Assembly (NCBI GenBank): GCA_012032775.1
Contig: JAAUQO010000042.1
Span: 1 to 35,702, forward strand
DNA length: 35,702 bases
Reading direction: 5' to 3'
Source: Oscillochloris sp.
Lineage (GTDB): Bacteria > Chloroflexota > Chloroflexia > Chloroflexales > Chloroflexaceae
Positions 24,728-33,644 of the stretch are shown in pieces. Each line of letters begins with the position of its first letter. Within the stretch, counting starts at the first letter, position 1. The translations under genes were made by a program, and so were the position numbers. The notes below the pieces were generated by a model, which saw only the letters and a program-made list of their open reading frames with translations, was not told the origin of the DNA and did not search any database.

Positions 24728-26677
24728 ATGCTCCAGCAGCTTCTTGCCGCCGTTCGTTCTGAATTGTCCGGCCCGGCGGCAAAGGCGTTGGTCGCCCGAA
24801 TCAGCCAGTGGCACCGCATCCAAGCCAGCCCGATGTACCGCGAAGCGGCGGAGTGGGTCTATCACAGCCTTCGGAGCTGGGGTATCGCGGCCGAGCTGGA
24901 ATCATACCCGAGCCGGGAAGGCGTGTGGGCCTGGGGTGAACCATTGTTTCAAGAGTGGAGTTGCCGCGCCGGTTGGCTCGATCTGCTGCTGGCCGACGGT
25001 CGCCGTGAGCGTCTGGCCGATTATCGCGCCCTGCCGCTGTCGCTGATGCCGCGCAGCACACCGATCGACGGCGAGTTCGAACTGACGGTGCTCGACGGCG
25101 GGACGCAATTGGAGCATTACGACGGCCTGGATGTGCGTGGGCGATTGGTGTTGAGCCGTAGTTCGCCCGCCGCCGTCCATGCCATCGCCGTGGAACGATT
25201 GGGCGCAGCCGGGGTGATCTACGACGGCATGCGTTCGATCGAGGTGATCTGCCCGCCCGGCGATCTGCCCGATGCACGCCAGTATGCTTCCTGGTGGTGG
25301 TGGGGCGGCGAGACGCGCTGTTTCGGCTTTGTGCTCAGCCCACGCCAGGGCGCCGAGTTACGCCGGCGCGCCCGCCGTGGTTCGATCAAATTACACGCAT
25401 ATGTTGACTCGCAGTTGTACGACGGTGCGATCGAGGCGGTAAGCGCATGTATTCCCGGCAGCGGCCCGGAAGAGGTCTTGCTGATGGCTCATCTCTGCCA
25501 TCCGGCCCCCTGCGCCAACGATAACGCCTCGGGCGCTGCCGCCGTGCTGGAGATCGCGCGCGGGTTGCACCACCTGATTGAAAGCGGCAAGATCGCGCGC
25601 CCCAAACGCAGTATCCGCTTTTTGTGGGTGCCCGAAATGACCGGCACCTACCTATATCTGGAGCGCCACGCAGCCCAGATCGAGCGTATCGTGGCCGGTC
25701 TCAACCTCGATATGGTCGGTGCCGATCAGGCGCTTACCGGCAGTGTCAATCTTGTTGTGCGCACCCCCGATGCTACCGCAAGTTTTGTCGCCGATCTACT
25801 GGAGGTGGTGCGCGAAAGCCTGGCTGCGCCGGCCCACCGCTTCAACGGGCGATCCGATCCGCCGCTCTATCGTCAGGCAGTGACGCCGATCTCCAACGGC
25901 AGCGATCATTACATCCTCGCCGATCCCACAGTCGGCATTCCGACGCCGATGTTGATCGAGTGGCCAGATCGCTATTATCACACCTCGGAGGATACGTTGG
26001 AGAAGGTATCGCCGCAGACGTTGGAGCGCAACATGACGATTGCGGCAACCTACACATTGCTGTTGGCGTCGGCCGGCTTGCGCGAGGCGGCCTGGCTTGC
26101 CGACGAGATGCAGGCCCGCTTTGTGGCCCGGTTGGCCCACGAACTGGCGGCCGCCGCCCGCGAGACCCGCGGCGGCCATGCGAACCGCGGCCCGGTCTGG
26201 ATCGATCGGATTGCCTACCGCGTCGATCGGCAACAGGCGGCACTGGCCGATCTGCGCCGGCTCGATCCGACCTTCGATCCCGCTTCCTACCAGGCGGCCG
26301 CACAGGCCCAGGCCGAGTTGCTCTGGGGCCAGTTTCGCAGCCAATTAGAAGCGCAGCACAAACCCGAGCGCAGCAAGCTGAACCCTGAAGATGCCGCCCT
26401 GATCCCACACCGCCGCTACCGTGGGCCGGTTGGGCCGCGCGCCCATCTCAGCCGTTTAGCACTTGCCGAGCGCAGCAATGTCGAGGCTGCGTTGCGTCGT
26501 CACCCGATCAGCAGCCTGAGCGCCGACCTTGCGCTGTACTGGGCCGACGGAAAACGTACCCTGGGCGAAATCCTCGATCTGGTGGAACTTGAATGCGACG
26601 AGCGCAATCCAGCCGGGCTGCGCACCTATTTCGGAGTGCTGGAACGGCTGGGTTTGATCGATTTCTTGAGTAGCTAA
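24728..26677 (+). CDS. M28/DUF4910-type zinc aminopeptidase with C-terminal winged-helix-like domain
   Basis: 649 aa, no signal peptide, probably cytoplasmic. Co-catalytic zinc site as in M28: HLCHPAPCANDNASG (His 258, Asp 265), VPEMTGT (Glu 303), NLDMVG (Asp 328) and YYHTSEDT (His 418). A PA-like inserted domain spans about 100-235. Residues about 575-649 resemble the winged-helix tail found in DUF4910 proteins or a PqqD-like fold (SLSADLALYWADGKRTLGEI). GGAAGGA lies 10 nt before ATG 24728. Likely an exopeptidase acting on short peptides or modified amides. Control by the divergent MarR protein is suggested by the shared operator-like gap. Confidence 0.85.
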   Translation: MLQQLLAAVRSELSGPAAKALVARISQWHRIQASPMYREAAEWVYHSLRSWGIAAELESYPSREGVWAWGEPLFQEWSCRAGWLDLLLADGRRERLADYRALPLSLMPRSTPIDGEFELTVLDGGTQLEHYDGLDVRGRLVLSRSSPAAVHAIAVERLGAAGVIYDGMRSIEVICPPGDLPDARQYASWWWWGGETRCFGFVLSPRQGAELRRRARRGSIKLHAYVDSQLYDGAIEAVSACIPGSGPEEVLLMAHLCHPAPCANDNASGAAAVLEIARGLHHLIESGKIARPKRSIRFLWVPEMTGTYLYLERHAAQIERIVAGLNLDMVGADQALTGSVNLVVRTPDATASFVADLLEVVRESLAAPAHRFNGRSDPPLYRQAVTPISNGSDHYILADPTVGIPTPMLIEWPDRYYHTSEDTLEKVSPQTLERNMTIAATYTLLLASAGLREAAWLADEMQARFVARLAHELAAAARETRGGHANRGPVWIDRIAYRVDRQQAALADLRRLDPTFDPASYQAAAQAQAELLWGQFRSQLEAQHKPERSKLNPEDAALIPHRRYRGPVGPRAHLSRLALAERSNVEAALRRHPISSLSADLALYWADGKRTLGEILDLVELECDERNPAGLRTYFGVLERLGLIDFLSS

Positions 26678-26725
26678 ACAGCTTGCCGGCACATGAATGC
26701 CGCAGCATGCAGCGCCCTGTCTGGT

Positions 26726-26766
26726 CAATACCTGCCAATACCAAGCGAGTCAAGATTGTGTATAAT
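26726..26766 (+). promoter_or_regulatory. Promoter with tandem CAATACC repeats
   Basis: Perfect -10 TATAAT (26761-26766) with no recognisable -35. Instead CAATACC occurs twice, 10 bp apart (26726-26732, 26736-26742), covering the -35 position: the layout of an activator-dependent promoter. The predicted transcript begins near a small hairpin, GCCGA-TAATG-TCGGC (26771-26785). Confidence 0.5.
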
Positions 26767-26808
26767 TTTTGCCGATAATGTCGGCAGAAGTGATACACAG
26801 TCACGCTT

Positions 26809-27692
26809 ATGATAGTTGAGACGGTCCATGATGCCCCAACGCTGACGATTTACGATCGTCGCCGCGTATTCGCGCTGTTACAGGAGAGCACGCCGCAACA
26901 ACTACGCAACGATTTGCGGGCCGGTCGCTTCGGCAATAATCTGCATGCCCACGCTGCTGCACAACTCGACGACCTATTACTGGCCTGGGAACAGCGCGCA
27001 CTTGGGCAGATCCATCTGCGCGATGTGTTGTTGATCGACCACGAGCGCGGCCCACAGGTGTACGATCTGATCTGCGCCGAATATACGGTGAGCCGCGTCG
27101 CGGTGCTGCCTGAATTGGCCGCCTATCTTGTATCGGCGCCAAGTGATCTGAGGCAACTCCCCGCGCCGCTCACCAACGACCCACAACTGGCCCAATTGGC
27201 CGCACGAGCCGAGCGCGAGGGCCTGCGATCGCATGGCAGACCCGTCCTGATCGTTTCCCGCCTCCAGCGAATCTTGAATCGATCAGCCCGCCCCCGCCCC
27301 CTCGGCCGGCGGATTCCTTGCCTGCCTTTGAGCCGCCGACCGGTTGGCGTAAACGGATTGCGGCCGGATTGGCGGTGCTGGGTATGCTGATACTGGTGAT
27401 GCCGCTGCTTACCGGCAACTTCCCCGAGAGCCCGGCCCGCTGGCCGTTGGCGCTGCTTACCCTGGCACTAATGATCGGGATTCGCGCCGGCCTGCGGGGC
27501 TTCCTCGGCGCCACCTGCATCTGGTTGGTCGCCAACCTGCCCAGTTTCCGCCATGGTCTGGACCTGCAACAACTCTGGCCCGCCCCGATTTTGCTCAGCC
27601 TTGGACTCATCCTGCTCAGTGCCGATCACCGGGTACGCAGTATGTGGCGTTGGATTCGCCGGCGCTTCGTCGATCGCACTAAACCCGGCTAA
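26809..27692 (+). CDS. Unknown protein: soluble N-terminal domain, Pro linker, membrane C-terminus (frameshift near 27240)
   Basis: I do not recognise this family. About 294 aa when joined. Residues 1-145 form a soluble helical domain (LLQESTPQQLRNDLRAGRFG, RDVLLIDHERGPQVYDLICA). After about 27240 the frame changes and continues with a Pro-rich linker (PPPANLESISPPPPPPRPAD) and two or three hydrophobic segments (IAAGLAVLGMLILVMPLL; WPLALLTLALMIGI; LWPAPILLSLGLILL), ending in a basic tail. One missing base around AGACCCGTCC restores the frame. It could be a membrane-tethered regulatory or scaffold protein; no function is assigned. Confidence 0.62.
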
Positions 27693-27823
27693 TCCGCCCA
27701 TCTGCCGGGCTTCCATACATTTGTCACAATTCGGTGATAGTTGTTCCATAGACATCATCTATACTCTTTTCTATACCGTGATCGGCACGACACAATCGGA
27801 TTGTCTTGTGCCACGCGATCGAA

Positions 27824-27904
27824 ATGCTGCAACCGGACGATGCGGATTATCGTCGTATCGCCGAGTATAAGCGTGCGGTTTCGGCACGGCCTTGTGCGTA
27901 TTGA
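27824..27904 (+). CDS. Possible 26-codon leader ORF upstream of the export operon
   Basis: MLQPDDADYRRIAEYKRAVSARPCAY (quoted in parts: MLQPDDADYRRIAEY, then KRAVSARPCAY) ends 25 nt before the adaptor start. Codon use is like real genes here and the frame stays open 14 codons further upstream, but no ribosome site is visible. It may be a leader peptide, a fragment of a lost gene, or chance. Confidence 0.25.
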   Translation: MLQPDDADYRRIAEYKRAVSARPCAY

Positions 27905-27929
27905 GTTGATAGTAACTAAGGAATCTACG

Positions 27930-29732
27930 ATGGCTTCTACCGCTAGCCCGCGGAAACGGGCCCGCAATGGACGACGGATCGCCATAATCGTCGGTATTGT
28001 GTTGCTGGCGATCATTGTTGTTGTTGCCGGGTCATTCTTTTTTGCACCCCAGGGGCCGGAAGCAGGAACGCTGCCTGAGGGCTGGACGACAGTGCAGGCT
28101 GAGCGTGGCTCGATCGCCTCGACGGTAAGTGCCACCGGCAATATCGAGCCGGCGGCCGAGGCCAATCTGCGCTTCAGCACCAGCGGCACCGTCGCCGAGA
28201 TTCTTGTGAAACCCGGCGACGAAGTTGTGCCGGGCCAACCATTGGCGCGGATCGACAGCGACGCGCTCGAATTGCGCATCGAGCAAGCGGAAGCCGATCT
28301 GCGGCAGGCCAACGCCGATTACGAAGCTTTGCTGGTTGGCGCAACTCCGGCCGAGGTCGCCGAGGCCGAGGCCCGGATCGAACAGGCCCGACGCCAGTAC
28401 GCCCAGGCCGCCGCCAATGTCAGCCAGGCCGATATCGCCGCCGCCCGCTCGGATCTCGAGACGGCCCGTGCGCGCCTGGCCGAACTCCAGAGCGGCCCCG
28501 AAAGCGCCGAACTCGCCAGTGCAAACGAACAGGTACAGCGCGCCCAGGCAACCCTTGATCAAGGGCGCGTCGATCTCTCGGCTGCCAAGGAGCGCGCCCG
28601 CCTGGATATGGAATCGCGGGCCAATGCGCTGCGCAACGCCCAGGAAGAATATTCGAAGATCTATTGGGATAATCGCGAACTCGACCGGCTCCCCGGCGAT
28701 CTGCCCCAGGAACGGGTCGATCAGGAGACCCAGGCGTTGCGTGGGGTGAGCGATGCCGAAGCGGCCCTTGAGCAGACGCGCCTGGCCTATGAGCAGGCCA
28801 AGCAGAATGAGATCAACACGCTTCAGCAGTATCAGGCGTCGCTTGAGAGCGCAATCGCCAGCCGCGATAAACTACTGGCCGGGCCGAAGGCCGACGAACT
28901 CGCCGCTGCGCGCGCCGAAGTGCAGCGCGCCCAGGCCAACCTCGATAATCTAACCGGCGCCGGTCGCAACAGCGATCTGGCGGTGCAGGAGTCGGGGATT
29001 GAGCTGGCTGAGATCGGCCTGGATCGCCTGCAAGAATCACCGAACAGTGCCACGCTTGCCAGTCGCGAGGCCGGAATCGCCCGGGCCGAGGTTGCCCTGC
29101 GTTCGGCCCAGCGCGATCTGGCCGAAGCAACCCTGATGGCGCCGTTTGCTGCTACGATCGCCGACGTCAAGATGCAAGTCGGCGAGCCGGCCGATACCGG
29201 CGCGATCATCGCACTCGTCGATCTGAGCAGTTTCCATATTGATCTGCCGGTGGATGAACTTGATATCGCCGCCATCGCCCCTGATCAGCGCGCCGAAATC
29301 AGCCTCGATGCCCTGCCCGACGCCGAGATCGGCGGTGTCGTTACCGCAATTGCGCCGAATGCAACCCGCAGCGATCAGGGAACGACGACCTACGAGGTGA
29401 CGGTTACGCTCGATGAGAACGCGCCCGGCGTGCGCCCCGGCATGACGGCGGTGGTCGAAATTGTCACCGCCGAGCGCACCGATACGATCCTGCTGCCGCG
29501 CCGGGCTGTGCGTAGCGAAGGCGGCCAGAGCTATGTGCTTATCCCAACCGGCGGCGAACCGACTGTGACCGGCCCCGGCCAGGTTACGCCGGCCAGCGAG
29601 CGCCGAGCCGTTACGTTAGGCTTCAGTAACGCCGAATTGGTCGAGATCCTCGATGGGATCGTGGCCGGCGAAGAAGTGCTGGTGCAAGATGTGGTAAGTA
29701 CCTTCCTGCCGGGCGGCGGCCCCCCGAACTAG
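27930..29732 (+). CDS. HlyD/MacA-type efflux adaptor with duplicated hairpin
   Basis: Membrane-fusion adaptor linking the ABC permease to outer layers or substrate. 600 aa, much longer than MacA (about 370). One membrane anchor lies at about 17-38. Lipoyl half-motifs are at about 82-108 (GTVAEILVKPGDEVVPGQPL) and 401-428 (APFAATIADVKMQVGEPADT). Between them is a long coiled coil of about 290 residues, then the beta-barrel and membrane-proximal domains. Four GP-loop motifs recur in the coil at 134, 186, 315 and 367. ATG 27930 follows AAGGA; the open frame continues upstream without conserved sequence. First gene of the adaptor-ATPase-permease-permease operon. Confidence 0.88.
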   Translation: MASTASPRKRARNGRRIAIIVGIVLLAIIVVVAGSFFFAPQGPEAGTLPEGWTTVQAERGSIASTVSATGNIEPAAEANLRFSTSGTVAEILVKPGDEVVPGQPLARIDSDALELRIEQAEADLRQANADYEALLVGATPAEVAEAEARIEQARRQYAQAAANVSQADIAAARSDLETARARLAELQSGPESAELASANEQVQRAQATLDQGRVDLSAAKERARLDMESRANALRNAQEEYSKIYWDNRELDRLPGDLPQERVDQETQALRGVSDAEAALEQTRLAYEQAKQNEINTLQQYQASLESAIASRDKLLAGPKADELAAARAEVQRAQANLDNLTGAGRNSDLAVQESGIELAEIGLDRLQESPNSATLASREAGIARAEVALRSAQRDLAEATLMAPFAATIADVKMQVGEPADTGAIIALVDLSSFHIDLPVDELDIAAIAPDQRAEISLDALPDAEIGGVVTAIAPNATRSDQGTTTYEVTVTLDENAPGVRPGMTAVVEIVTAERTDTILLPRRAVRSEGGQSYVLIPTGGEPTVTGPGQVTPASERRAVTLGFSNAELVEILDGIVAGEEVLVQDVVSTFLPGGGPPN

Positions 29733-29736
29733 GACA

Positions 29737-29830
29737 GGTCGGCCTACGTCCGTCGCGGGTTTGTAACGGCCTTGAGGCCGTCACCATGCGATGTGCGCCG
29801 TAGACGTACGTACACTTTAGCGTGCTAGTA
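29737..29830 (+). repeat. Dispersed structured element, copy B
   Basis: Gap-free match to 23969-24062 (8 differences in 94). Same fold: outer stem 29741-29750 with 29790-29799, inner hairpin ACGGCC-TTGA-GGCCGT (29766-29781), and distal hairpin 29810-29825, weaker here by one mismatch. Several differences keep pairing (C-G to U-G in the inner hairpin, A-U to G-U in the outer stem). It begins 4 nt after the adaptor stop codon, within the operon. Confidence 0.75.
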
Positions 29831-29838
29831 GGGATAAT

Positions 29839-29873
29839 GGATAACGCATCTCGCCCGGCAAGGTGCGTTATCC
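29839..29873 (+). repeat. Perfect 10-bp inverted repeat before the ATPase gene
   Basis: GGATAACGCA / TGCGTTATCC with a 15-nt loop that can pair further, 23 nt before the ATPase start. No T-run follows. Likely an mRNA hairpin that affects ATPase translation or mRNA processing. Confidence 0.55.
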
Positions 29874-29896
29874 CACCCTGTGTGGAGAGAGGTATC

Positions 29897-30622
<726 letters not shown>

Positions 30623-30625
<3 letters not shown>

Positions 30626-30663
30626 GGCCGACGTATTCCTCGTCGCGGAATGCGCTAGCCCTA
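30623..30663 (+). other. Nested hairpin across the ATPase stop codon
   Basis: TAGGGC (30623-30628) pairs with GCCCTA (30658-30663), and inside it ATTCC-N7-GGAAT (30635-30651). The first bases are the stop codon itself, and the structure ends 18 nt before the next start. A possible control point for relative expression in the operon. Confidence 0.4.
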
Positions 30664-30681
30664 TGTCGCCCCACATACATT

Positions 30682-31934
30682 ATGAAACTTTTCGAATCTC
30701 TGCGGATCGCCCTGGGCGCATTGCTCTCGAACAAAATGCGCGCAGCCCTCACCATGCTCGGCATTATTATCGGCGTCGGCGCGGTGATCGGAATGCTGGC
30801 GTTGGGCAACGGCTTCCAGGGTTTTCTTACCAGCCAGTTCGCGCAGCTTGGTGTAGGTAATTTTTATGTTGCGCCGTTCGTCGATACCAACCGGGTCGAT
30901 ATCGCCCGCGCCGCCCGGCTCAGTTCGCAAGATGCGGCTGCGCTGACCGCGCCGGGGCGTGCGCCGGCAGTTGCGGCAGTGGCGATTGAGTATAGCGGCA
31001 ATGCCCAGATCGTCGCCGGCTCAGATCGCTTCACATTCAGTGTGCGCGCCGTCAACCCCGATTTCTGGATCGTCAGCCCGCAAGATCTCGGCGCGGCCGG
31101 CTGCTGAATGATCTTGACGAGGAACAGCGCACTCGCAACGCCGTGATCGGGCGCAATGTCGCCGAGCGCGTGTATCAGGGCATCGATACGGCAATCGGCC
31201 AGCGCATCAATCTGAACGGCGTCGGGTTTACGATTGTCGGGGTGCTGAACACGGAAGAGGGATCGATCAGCGTCGGCGCAGACCCGGCCGATGCGATCTT
31301 TATTCCGTACAGCACCGGAATCAGCCGGCTCTATCGCAATCAGATCCGCGACGATCGCAATGTCGATATTATGACGGTGAAGGTGGCCGATGTCGATCGA
31401 ATCGATGAGGCGATTCGCCAGGTGACCCTGGTGTTGCGCGAGGAGCATCGGCTAACCTACCAGGACAACGATTTTACGATCATTAATCCCGAACAGTTGG
31501 CCGCGCAGTTCAGCGCCGTGCTGGCCGGTTTCACCGCCTTCCTCGGCCTGGTGGCCGGAATCTCGTTGCTGGTGGGCGGGATTGGGATTATGAATATCAT
31601 GCTGGTGAGCGTTACTGAACGTACCCGCGAGATCGGGCTACGCAAGGCCGTCGGCGCTCGCAGACGCGATATCCTGCTCCAATTCCTGATCGAAGCGGTG
31701 GTGCTTTGTATCATCGGCGGAGTGGCCGGGATCCTGCTTGGCTACCTGCTGTCGTTTCTCGGCACCTTTGTGCTGGTCAATCTGTTCCAGGCCGAAGGCG
31801 CCCAGGCAACCGTCAGTATGGCCAATATTATCCTGGCAACATCGATCGCCGCAGCCGTCGGCGTGGCCTTCGGCTTCTTCCCAGCCCTGACGGCGGCCCG
31901 ACTGAATCCGATCGAGGCATTGCGCACGGAGTGA
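30682..31934 (+). CDS. MacB-like ABC permease 1 (one-base frameshift near 31093)
   Basis: Four-helix FtsX/MacB-type permease. The first helix (MRAALTMLGIIIGVGAVIGM) is followed by a large extracytoplasmic domain (MacB_PCD). The frame ends at 31107 after SPQDLGAAGC, but RLLNDLDEEQRTRNAVIGRN continues in another frame and aligns with SLGDGRYYSDDEERSGARVA in the neighbouring permease. One base is missing beside CGGCCG (31094-31099). The C-terminal helices carry LVGGIGIMNIMLVSVTERTR and EIGLRKAVGARRRDIL. Restored length is about 417 aa. It probably pairs with permease 2 around the shared ATPase. Confidence 0.87.
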
Positions 31935-31993
31935 GGCCGCAGGCGAACCGACCATTACGCGGGCAGCCGAGTACTATTGAACAAGAGCATGGC

Positions 31994-33259
31994 ATGAACC
32001 TTTTTGAAGCATTTCGTGTCGCCTGGGCGGCGATGATGACCCATAAACTTCGCGCGCTGCTGACGATGCTCGGCATTATTATCGGTGTCGGCGCAGTTGT
32101 GGGCATGCTCGCAATTGGCGATGGCTATTCGCAGTATATCAACCGCGAGTTTAATCGCCTGGGTGTCGGCACGTTTTATATCAATCCGTCCGTCGATTCA
32201 TCCGAAAGCGATGATCCACTGGCGCCCCGGCTTACTTCAGACGATGCTGGGGCGATTATGCGTCCCGGTGCCGCACCGGCGGTGGAGTTTGTCACGGTTG
32301 AGATCGGCCGCAATGGTGTGATCAGCTCCGGGGGTGAGCGTTACCGTTTCGGTGTTACCGGCGCAACGCCGAACTATTTCCTGATCGGCGACAAATCGCT
32401 CGGCGATGGGCGTTACTACAGCGATGACGAGGAGCGGAGCGGCGCACGGGTTGCCGTGATCGGCGATGGTGTGGCCGAAACGCTTTTCGGCGATATTTAT
32501 ACTGCCGTTGGCCGCCGGATCACGATCAATGGCGTTACATTTAATGTGATCGGCGTCAGCACGACCCCACAAAATCAGGCCGCCGGCGCACTCGGCCAGT
32601 TCAGCGATCCCGGCGAACAGGTCTATATCCCCTATCAGACTGCCCGCAATCGGCTCTTCCGTAACAGTGTCACTTCGCAGGTCGATGTCTCCGCGATCAC
32701 AGTCAAAGTGCGCGATCCCGAGGCGATCGACGAGGCGATCCGCCAGGTGACGGCGGTATTACGGGCCGAGCATCGCTTAACTTACCAGAACAATGATTTT
32801 TCGATCACCAATCCCTCGCAATTGGCCAGCCAATTCGAGGTGGTGACGGTCGGCTTCAGTGCCTTCCTGGGTACGATCGGCGGGATCTCGTTGCTGGTGG
32901 GCGGGATCGGGATTATGAATATTATGCTGGTGAGTGTGGCCCAACGCACGCGCGAGATCGGCCTGCGCAAGGCGGTTGGCGCCCGACGCCGCGATATTAT
33001 GCTGCAATTCCTGATCGAAGCGTTGGTGCTCTGTCTGGCCGGCGGCATTCTCGGCATCGGCCTGGGTTATCTGTTCTCGCTGGGCGGTAATGTCTTGCTC
33101 TACTCACTCTCGCAAGATCCCGATGTCCGCGCTTCGGTCTCGCTCTTCTCGGTTACGCTGGCAACCTCGATCTCGGTCGGGATCGGCCTGTTTTTCGGCC
33201 TTTTCCCGGCGATCCGTGCCGCCCGCCTCGACCCGATCCGCGCCCTGCGGAATGAGTAA
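31994..33259 (+). CDS. MacB-like ABC permease 2
   Basis: 421 aa, intact paralogue of the preceding permease, from ATG 31994 (MNLFEAFRVAWAAMMTHKLR). The open frame upstream overlaps permease 1 and is not conserved. First helix LLTMLGIIIGVGAVVGMLAI, extracytoplasmic MacB_PCD domain of about 45-285, three C-terminal helices with ISLLVGGIGIMNIMLVSVAQ and TREIGLRKAVGARRRDIMLQ, ending PIRALRNE. The two permeases share most of the membrane core but differ in the outer domain (for example AGALGQFSDPGEQVY here), as expected of a heterodimer. Last gene of the operon. Confidence 0.92.
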   Translation: MNLFEAFRVAWAAMMTHKLRALLTMLGIIIGVGAVVGMLAIGDGYSQYINREFNRLGVGTFYINPSVDSSESDDPLAPRLTSDDAGAIMRPGAAPAVEFVTVEIGRNGVISSGGERYRFGVTGATPNYFLIGDKSLGDGRYYSDDEERSGARVAVIGDGVAETLFGDIYTAVGRRITINGVTFNVIGVSTTPQNQAAGALGQFSDPGEQVYIPYQTARNRLFRNSVTSQVDVSAITVKVRDPEAIDEAIRQVTAVLRAEHRLTYQNNDFSITNPSQLASQFEVVTVGFSAFLGTIGGISLLVGGIGIMNIMLVSVAQRTREIGLRKAVGARRRDIMLQFLIEALVLCLAGGILGIGLGYLFSLGGNVLLYSLSQDPDVRASVSLFSVTLATSISVGIGLFFGLFPAIRAARLDPIRALRNE

Positions 33260-33317
33260 CCCGGCCTATCAGCCCGGCGGCGAGGGCCGGATTACGTTCT
33301 TGCCGTAATTGATTGAC

Positions 33318-33352
33318 GGTGGTTTTTGCCGGCAAAGCCGGCAAAAACCACC
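33318..33352. terminator. Strong bidirectional-looking hairpin after the export operon
   Basis: Perfect 16-bp stem GGTGGTTTTTGCCGGC / GCCGGCAAAAACCACC with loop AAA, 58 nt after permease 2. Each arm holds five A or T, which may substitute for the missing T-run. It marks the boundary of the operon. Confidence 0.65.
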
Positions 33353-33644
33353 ATTAACAATTCAATCATGACATTTGCTTACTGTTAAGACAAGAATAAA
33401 TCAACATTAAACATAGTTTTACAATCTCGCGACGTTACAATTATAGGAGCAATTCCAATTTCAAGATGATTTATCGGGAAGATTGCCCCTACTAACCTCC
33501 TTCAATCACACATACACTACAACCGCCAACCACTTCAGCTCGCAATTCCGCCCGGCGCAGGGCATATTGCAGGCATGACTGACTGTCATGACATCTTTTG
33601 GCATGCCTCAGGTGTGTGTTCATTGTGGAAAAGGAGTAATTGTG
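33353..33644. other. AT-rich non-coding region before the phosphoesterase
   Basis: Between the hairpin and the next start codon, the first about 130 nt are far more AT-rich than the rest of the window. TACAAT boxes lie at 33420-33425 and 33436-33441 without good -35 partners. A palindrome TGTCATGACA (33584-33593) sits inside an inverted GGCATG/CATGCC pair (33572-33577 / 33602-33607). No gene seen. Likely the promoter and regulatory region of the phosphoesterase. Confidence 0.5.

Noticed and set aside
26771..26785. Hairpin after TTTTT as a terminator of the aminopeptidase gene
   Set aside because: The T-run precedes the stem rather than following it, so it does not fit a terminator on the plus strand. 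It is better read as a leader hairpin.
27741..27929. N-terminal extension of the adaptor gene
   Set aside because: The frame is open, but the sequence is Arg/His/Cys-rich and precedes a proper start with ribosome site and membrane anchor.
31706..31993. N-terminal extension of permease 2
   Set aside because: It overlaps the conserved C-terminus of permease 1 in another frame; homology to permease 1 begins at ATG 31994.
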